Source: Flavobacterium sp. N2038 (GTDB lineage: Bacteria; Bacteroidota; Bacteroidia; Flavobacteriales; Flavobacteriaceae). From it: a DNA stretch of 64,000 bases. The notes under the pieces were generated by a model that was not told the origin of the DNA, ran no database searches, and saw only the letters and a list, made by a program, of their open reading frames with translations. This document shows, in pieces, positions 1 to 8,128 of this stretch (the stretch's first letter is position 1; each line of letters opens with the position of its first letter). A program made the translations under genes and the position numbers. Location: assembly GCF_025947185.1 (NCBI RefSeq), contig NZ_CP110001.1, positions 1,054,001-1,118,000 on the forward strand, read 5' to 3'.

Positions 1-669
1 TTCGAAAAAGATTATAGTTGTTACACTCTTACAATGGCAGGTTTCGCCGGAGTAAAGCCACAACCAAATCCATCATTTGAAAATTGGAAAACAGAAATCG
101 CCAATTATATCAAAGAAAATAAAATAGAAAAGCCAATTCTTATCGGTCACAGTATGGGTGGGGGATTGGCGCTTGCTATTGCGGCCGATTATCCGGAATT
201 AATTAAGAAAATTGTGGTGGTAGATGCACTTCCATGCCTGGCTGCGTTAATGGATCCGTCTTTCAAGTCAAAAGAAAATAATGACTGTACTGCAATGACG
301 GATCAGATGACTGGTATGACAGATGCTCAGTTTCTTGAAATGCAGAAAAAAACAATGCCAAGACTTTTAGCAGATGTCTCAAAAATGGATATGGTTGTTG
401 ATTGGAGTGTAAAATCAGATAGAAAGACATTTGGTGAAATGTATTGTGATTTTTCAAATACAGATTTGAGAAATAAAATTACAGGTATAAAATGCCCATC
501 ATTAATTTTATTAGAATCTTATTTTATAAATTTAAAACCATCAATCGAAGGACAATATAAGAATCTGAAAACAGCAAATTTTCAATATGCAGATAAAGGA
601 TTACATTTTATAATGTACGACGATACAGCTTGGTATTTGGCACAGTTAAACACTTTTGTAAAATCGTAA
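1..669 (+). CDS. Alpha/beta hydrolase, 5' end cut by the window
   Basis: The frame is open from base 1, so the start lies upstream and the ATG at 34 is internal. The nucleophile elbow GHSMGG puts the catalytic serine at bases 151-153. A histidine in GLHFIMYDD near the C-terminus fits the last member of the Ser-Asp-His triad. The fold is that of small alpha/beta hydrolases (esterase or peptidase type); the substrate cannot be read from the sequence. The gene ends 2 bases before the ECF sigma factor and is probably co-transcribed with it, so the hydrolase may belong to the same stress response (inference). Confidence 0.85.
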   Translation, partial: FEKDYSCYTLTMAGFAGVKPQPNPSFENWKTEIANYIKENKIEKPILIGHSMGGGLALAIAADYPELIKKIVVVDALPCLAALMDPSFKSKENNDCTAMTDQMTGMTDAQFLEMQKKTMPRLLADVSKMDMVVDWSVKSDRKTFGEMYCDFSNTDLRNKITGIKCPSLILLESYFINLKPSIEGQYKNLKTANFQYADKGLHFIMYDDTAWYLAQLNTFVKS

Positions 670-671
670 GA

Positions 672-1145
672 ATGGAATTTGAAGAAATCTATAAGACTTA
701 TTGGGACAGAATATTCAGGCTTTGCATGGGATTTGTAAACGATTATGATGCCGCACAGGATTTGGCTCAGGAAACTTTTATAATTGTATGGCAAAAGCTG
801 GAAACTTTTAGAAACGAATCGGCTATTGGAACCTGGATTTTTAGAATTGCCTCCAATAACTGTCTGAGGCAGATTGAAAAGCAAAAACGCTTTCCAAAAT
901 CAGATTTACCAATTCATCTTTTTGAAGAAAAACAACAATCAATAGAGCCACAGATTCAGTTTTTGTATAAATGCATTGCAGAATTGCCTGAAACAGAGCG
1001 TATCATTATTTCATTAGAATTAGAAGATGTAAAGCAGGCAGAAATAGCCAGGATTATTGGGCTTTCTGAAGCGAATGTAAGGGTAAAAATTCACAGAATT
1101 AAAGAAAAACTGACTCAAAAATTTAAAGAAAATGGACAACGATAA
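672..1145 (+). CDS. ECF-type RNA polymerase sigma factor
   Basis: 157 aa. Region 2 is at about residues 1-70 (motif DAAQDLAQETF, followed by WQKLETF) and region 4, a helix-turn-helix, at about 105-150 (IARIIGLSEANVRVKIHR). This two-domain form without other regions is typical of extracytoplasmic-function sigma factors. I chose the ATG at 672 because the family starts MEFEEIYKTYW; a longer frame from 630 runs into the hydrolase gene. The 3' end overlaps the next gene by 14 bases, the usual arrangement for a sigma factor and its membrane-bound regulator. Confidence 0.9.
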   Translation: MEFEEIYKTYWDRIFRLCMGFVNDYDAAQDLAQETFIIVWQKLETFRNESAIGTWIFRIASNNCLRQIEKQKRFPKSDLPIHLFEEKQQSIEPQIQFLYKCIAELPETERIIISLELEDVKQAEIARIIGLSEANVRVKIHRIKEKLTQKFKENGQR

Positions 1146-1725
1146 CAATATAGATTTTAAAGATTTATGGAAAAGACAATCTGTAAGTCAGCCAGACATG
1201 AAAGATTTATTATCAAGAGTAAGTGCGTTTAAAAAAGCAAGTTTAAGAAGTTTGTGGACAGCCAATATTTTACTGTTTTTTACAAGCGTATTTATTATTT
1301 TTATTTGGATATACTATCAACCAGAATTTGTTTCGACTAAAATTGGAATTGTATTAACGATTCTGGCAATGGTAATTTATTTGTTTGTTTATAATAAATT
1401 ATTGATTCCTTACAAAAATATTGATGCAACACAAACCAATCAGGAATATTTGCAGAAACTGATTTTAATTAAAAAGAAACAGCAGCTTATGCAGACCAAA
1501 ATGATGAGTTTGTATTTTCTGCTACTTGCAACTGGAATTTGTTTGTATATGTATGAATATGCAAGTAGAATGAGTGCTTTGGGAGCAAGTTTGTGTTACG
1601 GAATAACATTGACGTGGATGGCTTTTAATTGGTTTTATATCCGCCCAAAGCAAATCAAAAAACAGCAATCTAAACTAGATGCATTAATTGGGAAGTTTAA
1701 AGAAGTAAACGATCAATTGTTGTAG
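1132..1725 (+). CDS. Four-helix membrane protein, probable partner of the sigma factor
   Basis: 197 aa. A charged cytoplasmic N-terminus of about 40 residues precedes four predicted membrane helices (about 41-62, 71-91, 124-143 and 150-170) and a basic tail. It overlaps the sigma gene by 14 bases, so translation is coupled. Position and topology suggest it holds or senses the sigma factor at the membrane, but I see no recognised anti-sigma motif such as a zinc-binding HxxxCxxC, so the role is inferred from context only. Confidence 0.6.
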   Translation: MDNDNNIDFKDLWKRQSVSQPDMKDLLSRVSAFKKASLRSLWTANILLFFTSVFIIFIWIYYQPEFVSTKIGIVLTILAMVIYLFVYNKLLIPYKNIDATQTNQEYLQKLILIKKKQQLMQTKMMSLYFLLLATGICLYMYEYASRMSALGASLCYGITLTWMAFNWFYIRPKQIKKQQSKLDALIGKFKEVNDQLL

Positions 1726-1748
1726 AAAACTTTGTTAAGTATTTAGAC

Positions 1749-1772
1749 AGGCGCACTTTGATGCGTCTTTTT
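1749..1772 (+). terminator. Rho-independent terminator of the sigma operon
   Basis: The stem AGGCGCA / TGCGTCT (one G-U pair) closes a CTTTGA loop and runs into a T tract. It lies 24 bases after the membrane-protein stop. Confidence 0.65.
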
Positions 1773-1900
1773 TATTTTGAACGGATTCTGTTTTGCTGTC
1801 TTAATTGCTGTTTTTGGTGTCAAAATGTCATTTTTTGAGTTTGGTTCAGAAATTGCGGTTTGTTTTGTGAATTTAAAAATCAATCTAAAAACATTTAAAT

Positions 1901-2587
1901 ATGGGAAGTGGATATTTAATAATTGCCGGAGCTATAATGTTGTTTAGCTGGCTGGTAAGTTCAAAACTAAAAAGTAAATTCGAATTATATTCTAAACTGC
2001 AATTACGAAACGGAATGAGCGGTGCAGAAATCGCTGAAAAAATGCTTGCAGATAATGGTATTACAGATGTTCGTGTAATCTCGACTCCGGGACAGTTAAC
2101 AGATCATTATAATCCGTCTGATAAAACGGTGAATTTAAGTGAAGCGGTTTACAATCATCGTAATGCAGCGGCAGCTGCAGTAGCGGCTCATGAATGCGGA
2201 CATGCTGTACAACATGCAATTGGTTATGAATGGCTGACAATGCGTTCAAAATTGGTTCCAATTGTAAGCGTTGCGTCAAATTATGTACAATGGATTTTGA
2301 TTGCCGGAATTCTAATGATTAAAACTTTTCCTCAGTTATTATTAATAGGAATTGTAATTTTTGCTGCAACAACTTTGTTTTCGATTATTACTTTGCCGGT
2401 AGAATACGATGCGAGCAACAGAGCCTTGGCTTGGCTTGAAAATAAACATATGCTGACACAACAGGAGCAAGCAGGAGCAAAAGACGCTTTAAAATGGGCT
2501 GCACGAACTTATGTTGTGGCTGCGATTGGCTCTATAGCAACGTTGTTGTACTATATCTCGATTTATTCGGGGAACAGGAGAAACTAA
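1901..2587 (+). CDS. Membrane zinc metallopeptidase (YugP/Zn_peptidase_2 family)
   Basis: 228 aa. The metallopeptidase motif HECGH is at residues 97-101, inside AAHECGHAVQHA. A membrane helix lies at the N-terminus, and two hydrophobic stretches (about 120-160) and another near the C-terminus follow. The length and the HECGHAVQ signature match the YugP family of neutral zinc peptidases found in many bacteria, whose substrates are unknown. It has its own terminator directly downstream and appears to be a single-gene unit. Confidence 0.88.
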   Translation: MGSGYLIIAGAIMLFSWLVSSKLKSKFELYSKLQLRNGMSGAEIAEKMLADNGITDVRVISTPGQLTDHYNPSDKTVNLSEAVYNHRNAAAAAVAAHECGHAVQHAIGYEWLTMRSKLVPIVSVASNYVQWILIAGILMIKTFPQLLLIGIVIFAATTLFSIITLPVEYDASNRALAWLENKHMLTQQEQAGAKDALKWAARTYVVAAIGSIATLLYYISIYSGNRRN

Positions 2588-2627
2588 TTTGATAATTAGA
2601 AAATTAGCCAATTAGATAATTTATAGC

Positions 2628-2660
2628 AAACCCGACAGGTTTTTAAAACCTGTCGGGTTT
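2628..2660. terminator. Perfect hairpin terminator, CCCGACAGG family
   Basis: A 16-bp arm, AAACCCGACAGGTTTT, and its exact reverse complement are separated by one base and followed by TT. It serves the peptidase gene. Relatives occur at 39480-39512 and 63946-63990. Confidence 0.8.
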
Positions 2661-2668
2661 TTGGCTTT

Positions 2669-2944
2669 TTATAAGTTAGTGTATTTTGAAATAATAAATA
2701 ACAAAATCCATATTGCTATTACAATAAAAATACTGTTTTGGTACTGCCTCTCCTCTGATTTGTAAAGTTTGAAAATAAGGATTAAAACATAAATTATACT
2801 GATAGGAATTGAAAGTAGCAGCAATAATCCTCCCACACCGGGTGTGCAAGGTCCGCCTCGATCAATTTTATTCAGAATGAATGTCGCTGTAAAATATATT
2901 ATGAAAAATAGTATTGTTTTTAATTCAGTCCGAATATTTGTCAT
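2669..2944 (-). CDS. Small three-helix membrane protein, copy 1
   Basis: 91 aa, with three hydrophobic segments (about residues 10-25, 40-58 and 72-88). It begins MTNIRTELKTILFF and is clearly related to its neighbour at 2959-3237, which begins MKNIRPEIKTILLF. The two are 14 bases apart, so this is a tandem gene duplication in one operon. No known domain is recognised and no function can be assigned. Confidence 0.6.
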   Translation of the reverse strand: MTNIRTELKTILFFIIYFTATFILNKIDRGGPCTPGVGGLLLLLSIPISIIYVLILIFKLYKSEERQYQNSIFIVIAIWILLFIISKYTNL

Positions 2945-2958
2945 GCGTTATTGGTTTT

Positions 2959-3237
2959 TTAATCGAGTATGTATTTTAATAAAATATAAAATATGACCCA
3001 TATTGCAGTTACCATAAATAATGCATTTACATAATTTCTATTTCCAGATTTAAAAAATTTATAAAGTAAAAACATGCTGTAAATTATGCTCGCCGGAATT
3101 GACAATAAGAAAAATATATCACTAAGATTTGGGCCATGTGGACTACCAGTTGGCTGAAATGTTCTTATAAGGATATAAAATATATAAAAGGCAATAAACA
3201 ACAGTATTGTTTTAATTTCAGGTCTAATGTTTTTCAT
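2959..3237 (-). CDS. Small three-helix membrane protein, copy 2
   Basis: 92 aa, with three hydrophobic segments and the same plan as copy 1: NIRxExKTIL start, a Pro/Gly-rich loop, LLSIPxSIIY in the second helix and TAIW in the third. It is the upstream member of the duplicated pair. Divergence between the copies is substantial, so the duplication is not recent. Function unknown. Confidence 0.6.
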   Translation of the reverse strand: MKNIRPEIKTILLFIAFYIFYILIRTFQPTGSPHGPNLSDIFFLLSIPASIIYSMFLLYKFFKSGNRNYVNALFMVTAIWVIFYILLKYILD

Positions 3238-3280
3238 TAAATGGAATTATCTAATTATCAAATTGACACATTCTCTAATT

Positions 3281-3751
3281 CTAAAGTTGAATTTGTCTGT
3301 CAATCTGCTGATCCAACGATATAAAAGTTTCGGTTCTCGAAACGCCTTCTATGGCTTGAATTTTGGTATTTAAAAGTTGCATTAGATGTTCGTTGTCGCG
3401 ACAGATGATTTTGATCAGTACAGACCAGTTTCCGGTTGTGTAATGGCATTCCAGAACTTCGGGTATTTTTCTAAGATCTTTTACGGCTTCAGAGTTTCGG
3501 GAAGCTTTGTCCAGATAAACGCCAACAAACGCCATAGTGTTGTAGCCAAGAACTTTTGGATTTACAGTAAACTTAGAACCGGAAATAACGCCAGATTGTT
3601 CCAGTTTTTTTAAACGCTGGTGAATTGCGGCTCCCGATATTCCAATTTTATTGGCTATTTGCAGAATTGGTTTTCGGGCATCTTCCATTAAGTAACGTAG
3701 AATTTCTTTGTCGATGCCGTCAATTTCAATTATTAGAGAATTGATTTTCAT
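3281..3751 (-). CDS. Lrp/AsnC-family transcriptional regulator
   Basis: 156 aa. An N-terminal winged helix-turn-helix (about residues 10-60; IDGIDKEILRYLMEDARKPI, then ISGAAIHQRLKKLEQSGVI) is followed by the RAM ligand-binding/oligomerisation domain (about 70-150, with GVYLDKA). Lrp/AsnC proteins respond to amino acids or related small molecules and act as DNA-wrapping oligomers. No adjacent metabolic gene points to its ligand. Length is normal for the family. Confidence 0.9.
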   Translation of the reverse strand: MKINSLIIEIDGIDKEILRYLMEDARKPILQIANKIGISGAAIHQRLKKLEQSGVISGSKFTVNPKVLGYNTMAFVGVYLDKASRNSEAVKDLRKIPEVLECHYTTGNWSVLIKIICRDNEHLMQLLNTKIQAIEGVSRTETFISLDQQIDRQIQL

Positions 3752-3907
3752 AACTTGTAATTTGAAACTGTTTTGAGCGATTTGGGTTTAGAATAGAAAT
3801 CAAATGTAGTTAAAATGGAATGAAAATGAAAATTTCAATATTGAAATTCCAAATTCCAATTTTTATTGGATTTGTTAATTAGAGGAAATTCTGAAAAAAA
3901 AGTATAG

Positions 3908-3927
3908 CCCATGGTTTCAACCATGGG
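3908..3927. repeat. TTTCAA-loop hairpin repeat, copy 1
   Basis: CCCATGG-TTTCAA-CCATGGG is a perfect 7-bp stem, preceded by AGTATAG. The same loop and neighbouring bases recur at 56410-56434 and 63904-63923. Confidence 0.6.
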
Positions 3928-3960
3928 AAACGGAAAGAGGAAAGAAATGATTAAAAACAA

Positions 3961-4003
3961 AAAATCCAAATCCCAAGTGATTAGTTTGGAATTTGGATTT
4001 TTA
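3961..4003 (-). terminator. Terminator of the hemD operon
   Basis: The arm AAAATCCAAATCCCAA pairs with TTTGGAATTTGGATTTTT with one bulge. Read on the minus strand it ends in a T run, 26 bases after the hemD stop codon. Confidence 0.6.
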
Positions 4004-4028
4004 AAAATTGTATATTTTTTTCTTAGGT

Positions 4029-4778
4029 TTATTTTCCTTTGTTTGCTTCGGCTATGTATTTTTCAAGCGCCATTGTCATAGAAGGTGTTTCTGGTGTTGG
4101 AGCAAGAATATCAATTCTTAAACCATGATCTAATGCTTCTTTTTGAGTTGTGCTTCCAAATACTGCTATTCGGGTATTGTTTTGTTTAAAATCAGGGAAA
4201 TTTTTAAACAATGATTTAATTCCAGTTGGGCTAAAGAACGCTAATACATCATAATACACATCAGCCAAGTCAGACAGGTCGCTCATTACAGTTTTGTAAA
4301 AAACAGCTTGTGCCCAATCTACTTTTAAGTTGTTCAGTGTTATCGGTGCGTCTGCGTTTAATTGATCAGATGCTGGTAACAAGAACTTCTCGTCTTTGTA
4401 TTTTTTAATAAGAGGTGATAAGTCTGCAAAATCTTTTGCTCCTACATAGATTTTACGTTTTCTGTACACTACATATTTTTGCAGGTAAAACGCAACTGCT
4501 TCAGATTGACAAAAATATTTCAATCCTTCAGGAACTTTGTAACGCATTTCATCAGCCACTCTAAAAAAATGATCTACAGCATTTCGACTTGTTAAAATGA
4601 TCGCAGTATAATGATTAAGATCGATTTTTTGTAATCGAATCTCTTTTGCGCTAACCCCTTCCACATGAATAAATGGTCTGAAATCAATTTTTATTTTGTG
4701 TTTTTGTTGGAGCTCAAAGTAAGGAGAATTCTCCACTTTAGGTTCAGGCTGTGACACCAAAATTGTTTTCACTTTCAT
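4029..4778 (-). CDS. hemD: Uroporphyrinogen-III synthase
   Basis: 249 aa, cytoplasmic. It should close linear hydroxymethylbilane to uroporphyrinogen III in haem synthesis. Recognition rests on the two-domain HemD pattern: TAIILTSRNAVDHFF in the N-terminal half and DVLAFFSPTGIKSLF plus IAVFGSTTQKEALDHGL in the C-terminal half. This family is poorly conserved, so these motifs are the main support. It is the second gene after the DUF4271 membrane protein (14-base gap), a pairing I recall from Flavobacteria. Confidence 0.85.
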   Translation of the reverse strand: MKVKTILVSQPEPKVENSPYFELQQKHKIKIDFRPFIHVEGVSAKEIRLQKIDLNHYTAIILTSRNAVDHFFRVADEMRYKVPEGLKYFCQSEAVAFYLQKYVVYRKRKIYVGAKDFADLSPLIKKYKDEKFLLPASDQLNADAPITLNNLKVDWAQAVFYKTVMSDLSDLADVYYDVLAFFSPTGIKSLFKNFPDFKQNNTRIAVFGSTTQKEALDHGLRIDILAPTPETPSMTMALEKYIAEANKGK

Positions 4779-4792
4779 ATTATAAATATTTT

Positions 4793-5461
4793 CTAAGCAC
4801 TCCCTTTTGTTATCCAGTAATAAAGAAAATAATAAGGGGCTATTTCAAGAGCGCAAAGATATAAAATAAAATAAAACAACTTACTGATTATTGCATTTTG
4901 ATACGTTTTAATTGAAATAAAATATGAGTATACGCTGATACACAGTGAAATGGCTATAATTGCAAGCGGTATACTTTTTGGAATTCCATCATAATAAAAC
5001 AAAACTGCATTGATAGGCAGGATTAAAACACCAATATAAGTTCTGTAAGTAACTTTTTGTAAGTTAAAAAGGTCAACAAACTCATCAATGTTGAATGAAG
5101 TTGCGACAATTTTTTCTACTAGATATTTTGCTAAAATAAAGTATAACAGTATTGTTGCGATCTGAATAAATAAAACCCAGTCGGTTTTGGAGGCATATCC
5201 AAAAACACTCATGCTTAACTGAATGAAAAAAGCAAATGAAACAATCTGCACAAAAAACAAACCAACAGTAAAACTGCTTTTCATGTGGTTGTTATCGCGA
5301 TAGATTTTGGCATATTTATCTGAAAAAATAAGTTTGCTGAATTCGCTAAATCGAGTTTCATAGGCTGATTTTGTCATTGCGACAACAGCAAAAGTGATCA
5401 CAAATAAAAGTGTGGCCCAATCTTTATTTTCTAGTATTCTGGGGGTAAGTTGTTCAATCAT
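4793..5461 (-). CDS. DUF4271 integral membrane protein
   Basis: 222 aa, with about six hydrophobic segments beginning near residue 15. The sequence, for example KSAYETRFSEFSKL near the N-terminus and YYFLYYWITKG at the end, fits the Bacteroidota-specific DUF4271 family, which has no known function. It is transcribed ahead of hemD. A -7 type box TAATTTTG lies at 5476-5469, directly upstream of the ATG, so the leader is nearly absent. Confidence 0.75.
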   Translation of the reverse strand: MIEQLTPRILENKDWATLLFVITFAVVAMTKSAYETRFSEFSKLIFSDKYAKIYRDNNHMKSSFTVGLFFVQIVSFAFFIQLSMSVFGYASKTDWVLFIQIATILLYFILAKYLVEKIVATSFNIDEFVDLFNLQKVTYRTYIGVLILPINAVLFYYDGIPKSIPLAIIAISLCISVYSYFISIKTYQNAIISKLFYFILYLCALEIAPYYFLYYWITKGSA

Positions 5462-5566
5462 AACGATACAAAATTAGTAATTTTTTGTCTCAATACTTTT
5501 ATTATACATTTATTATGAGTCAAATGCTATAAAAAGTTTACTTTTGCGTTGAAATTACCCTTAAAA

Positions 5567-6292
5567 ATGAATGATAGTATTGTAATAATACCAACTTACA
5601 ACGAAATCGAGAATATTGAAAGTATTGTAAGAGCTGTGCTTTCGCAACATAAACCTTTCCATCTTTTAATTATCGACGACAATTCGCCCGATCACACAGC
5701 AAATAAAGTGATTGCCCTGCAGGAAGAATATCCGGGAAGATTATTTTTGGAAAAAAGAGCCAAAAAAGCCGGTTTAGGAACCGCTTATGTTCACGGTTTT
5801 AAGTGGGCATTGGAACGCAAGTACGATTTTGTTTTTGAAATGGATGCTGACTTTTCGCACAATCCCAATGATTTAGAAAAATTATATGACGCCTGTCATT
5901 TTGGAGGTGCTGATCTGGCTGTTGGGTCTCGCTATGTAACAGGAGTAAATGTGGTAAACTGGCCATTAAGCCGTGTTTTGATGTCTTATTTTGCTTCGGT
6001 TTATGTAAAGTTTATTACCGGAATGAAAATTCATGATGCTACAGCTGGCTTTGTTTGTTACAAAAGAGAGGTTTTGGAGAAGATAAATCTGAATAAAATC
6101 AAATTTGTTGGATATGCATTTCAAATTGAAATGAAATATAGAACTTATTGTGGTAAATTTGAGATATCTGAAGTCCCAATTATTTTTACAGACAGGACAA
6201 AAGGAGTTTCTAAAATGAGCAATGCTATTATTAAAGAAGCTATACTTGGAGTGATTTCTCTTCGATTAAAAAAATTATTCAATACACTATAA
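5567..6292 (+). CDS. Polyprenol-phosphate mannosyltransferase-like GT2 enzyme
   Basis: 241 aa, soluble. The glycosyltransferase-2 fold shows IIPTYNEIENI at the N-terminus, DDNSPDHT, the metal/nucleotide-binding EMDADFSHNP, and GSRYV followed by the amphipathic acceptor region. This matches single-domain dolichol/polyprenol-phosphate mannose synthases (DPM1 type), which transfer mannose from GDP-mannose to a lipid carrier. I chose the ATG at 5567; the frame could open at a TTG at 5549, but a -7 box TACTTTTG at 5539-5546 makes that too early. It is followed 10 bases later by pyrC. Confidence 0.85.
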   Translation: MNDSIVIIPTYNEIENIESIVRAVLSQHKPFHLLIIDDNSPDHTANKVIALQEEYPGRLFLEKRAKKAGLGTAYVHGFKWALERKYDFVFEMDADFSHNPNDLEKLYDACHFGGADLAVGSRYVTGVNVVNWPLSRVLMSYFASVYVKFITGMKIHDATAGFVCYKREVLEKINLNKIKFVGYAFQIEMKYRTYCGKFEISEVPIIFTDRTKGVSKMSNAIIKEAILGVISLRLKKLFNTL

Positions 6293-6302
6293 ATAAAAGG
6301 CG

Positions 6303-7643
6303 ATGAACAGGATTTTAATAAAAAATGCTAAAATTGTAAACGAAGGATCTATTTTTGAGGGTGACGTTCTGATAGAAAATGATTTGATTGTTGAGGTTGC
6401 AGACAGCATAAGCTTAAAGACATCCGATTGTATTGTTATAGATGCTGAAGGAAATTATTTAATGCCGGGTGCTATTGATGATCAGGTGCATTTTAGAGAA
6501 CCGGGTTTAACACATAAAGGAGATATAGAATCGGAATCGAGAGCGGCTGTTGCCGGGGGAATTACCTCTTTTATCGAGCAGCCTAATACAGTGCCTAATG
6601 CTGTAACTCAGGAAATACTTGAAGATAAATATCAGATTGCTGCAGAAAAATCTTTTGCTAACTATTCTTTTATGATGGGGGCAACAAATGATAATCTGGA
6701 AGAGGTTCTAAAAACAAATCCAAAAAATGTTGCAGGAATTAAGATTTTTCTAGGTTCTTCAACTGGAAATATGCTGGTTGATAATGAAGCGACTTTAGAA
6801 CGAATCTTTTCAAGTACACCAATGTTGATTGCAGTTCATTGCGAAGATGAAACTACAATTCAAAATAATTTAGCAGAGTTTAAAGAACAGTATGGAGAAG
6901 ATATTCCGGTAACGGCACATAACTTGATCAGAAGTGCTGAGGCTTGTTATATTTCGTCATCTAAAGCGGTAGCGTTGGCAAAAAAAACGGGAGCGAGACT
7001 TCATATATTTCATCTTTCGACTGCAAAAGAAATGGAGTTGTTTACCAATAAAATTCCATTAGAAGATAAAAAGATTACAGCAGAGGTTTGCGTACACCAT
7101 CTTTGGTTTACAGACGAAGATTATAAAACAAAAGGCAATTTTATTAAATGGAATCCGGCTGTAAAAACTGCTGCAGACCGAAAAGCACTTTGGGAAGCTT
7201 TAAATGACGGACGTATTGATGTTATTGCAACAGATCATGCGCCACATACTAAAGAAGAAAAATTACAATCTTATTTGAAAGCACCTTCTGGAGGGCCGCT
7301 TGTACAGCATGCTGTTGTGGCAATGTTCGAAGCGCATCATCAGGGGAAAATTAGTGTAGAAAAAATTGTGGAGAAAATGTGCCACAATCCGGCTAAGATT
7401 TTCAAAATCGAAAAAAGAGGTTTCATTAAAGAAGGTTATTTTGCCGATTTAGTAATTGTAAATCCAAGCCTTCCATGGAGTGTAAACCAGGATAATATTT
7501 TATACAAATGCGGATGGTCTCCATTTGAAAATATGGCTTTCAAATCCAGAATTACACATACTTTTGTAAATGGCGAAATGGTGTATAATAACTTTAAAGT
7601 AAAAGATGTTCGTGCTGGAAAAAGATTATTGTTTGATAGATAA
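6303..7643 (+). CDS. pyrC: Dihydroorotase
   Basis: 446 aa. Amidohydrolase of pyrimidine synthesis, interconverting carbamoyl-aspartate and dihydroorotate. Visible marks are the metal-site region DDQVHFREPG (residues 59-68), the candidate carboxylated lysine in GIKIFLGSSTG, later metal-site histidines, and ATDHAPHTKEEK with the catalytic aspartate. The usual HxH metal pair reads Q61-V-H63 here, one ligand short; my recollection is that this occurs in other Bacteroidota too. Length is normal for the bacterial type I enzyme. It lies between the GT2 gene and a DUF4296 lipoprotein in one operon. Confidence 0.92.
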   Translation: MNRILIKNAKIVNEGSIFEGDVLIENDLIVEVADSISLKTSDCIVIDAEGNYLMPGAIDDQVHFREPGLTHKGDIESESRAAVAGGITSFIEQPNTVPNAVTQEILEDKYQIAAEKSFANYSFMMGATNDNLEEVLKTNPKNVAGIKIFLGSSTGNMLVDNEATLERIFSSTPMLIAVHCEDETTIQNNLAEFKEQYGEDIPVTAHNLIRSAEACYISSSKAVALAKKTGARLHIFHLSTAKEMELFTNKIPLEDKKITAEVCVHHLWFTDEDYKTKGNFIKWNPAVKTAADRKALWEALNDGRIDVIATDHAPHTKEEKLQSYLKAPSGGPLVQHAVVAMFEAHHQGKISVEKIVEKMCHNPAKIFKIEKRGFIKEGYFADLVIVNPSLPWSVNQDNILYKCGWSPFENMAFKSRITHTFVNGEMVYNNFKVKDVRAGKRLLFDR

Positions 7644-7652
7644 AAAGCTAGA

Positions 7653-8126
7653 ATGAAGAATTTTGTATTTGTAATATTGGTTTTAATGCTTTCTGTAAGC
7701 TGCAAAAAAGATTTGGTAAAAGAGCCAAAAGGACTTATTGAACGCAAGAAAATGATTGATATTATGTATGACTTATCGATTCTGGAAGCGATGAAGTATC
7801 AAAATCCGCTTTCGTTAGATTCGATAGACTCAGATCCAAAAAAGTTTGTCTTAAAGAAATATAAAGTAGATAGTTTGCAGTTTGCTCAAAGTAATATTTA
7901 CTATGCTTCGGATTATAATACTTATAAAGATATGTTTGATGAAGTTGGAAAGCGAATTGCTGTAGAGCAGCGTGCAGCAGATTCTCTTGTTAAAATTGAT
8001 GAGAAGAAAGCGGCAAAAGCTAATAAAAATAAAAAAGTCGATCCTGCTCTAAAACGTGAAGAGATTAAGAAAGCAAAAATATTAAATGTAGATTCTCTGC
8101 AAAGAGCAATGCATTCCAGAAGATAG
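7653..8126 (+). CDS. DUF4296 lipoprotein
   Basis: 157 aa. A lipoprotein signal with lipobox LSVSC (Cys17) precedes a helical domain (KMIDIMYDLSILEAM, then YKVDSLQFAQSNIYYASD) typical of DUF4296, and a Lys-rich tail (KKAAKANKNKKVDPALKREE). The function of the family is unknown. It is the last gene of the GT2-pyrC operon. Its terminator sits inside the convergent epimerase gene. Confidence 0.75.
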   Translation: MKNFVFVILVLMLSVSCKKDLVKEPKGLIERKKMIDIMYDLSILEAMKYQNPLSLDSIDSDPKKFVLKKYKVDSLQFAQSNIYYASDYNTYKDMFDEVGKRIAVEQRAADSLVKIDEKKAAKANKNKKVDPALKREEIKKAKILNVDSLQRAMHSRR

Positions 8127-8128
8127 TT

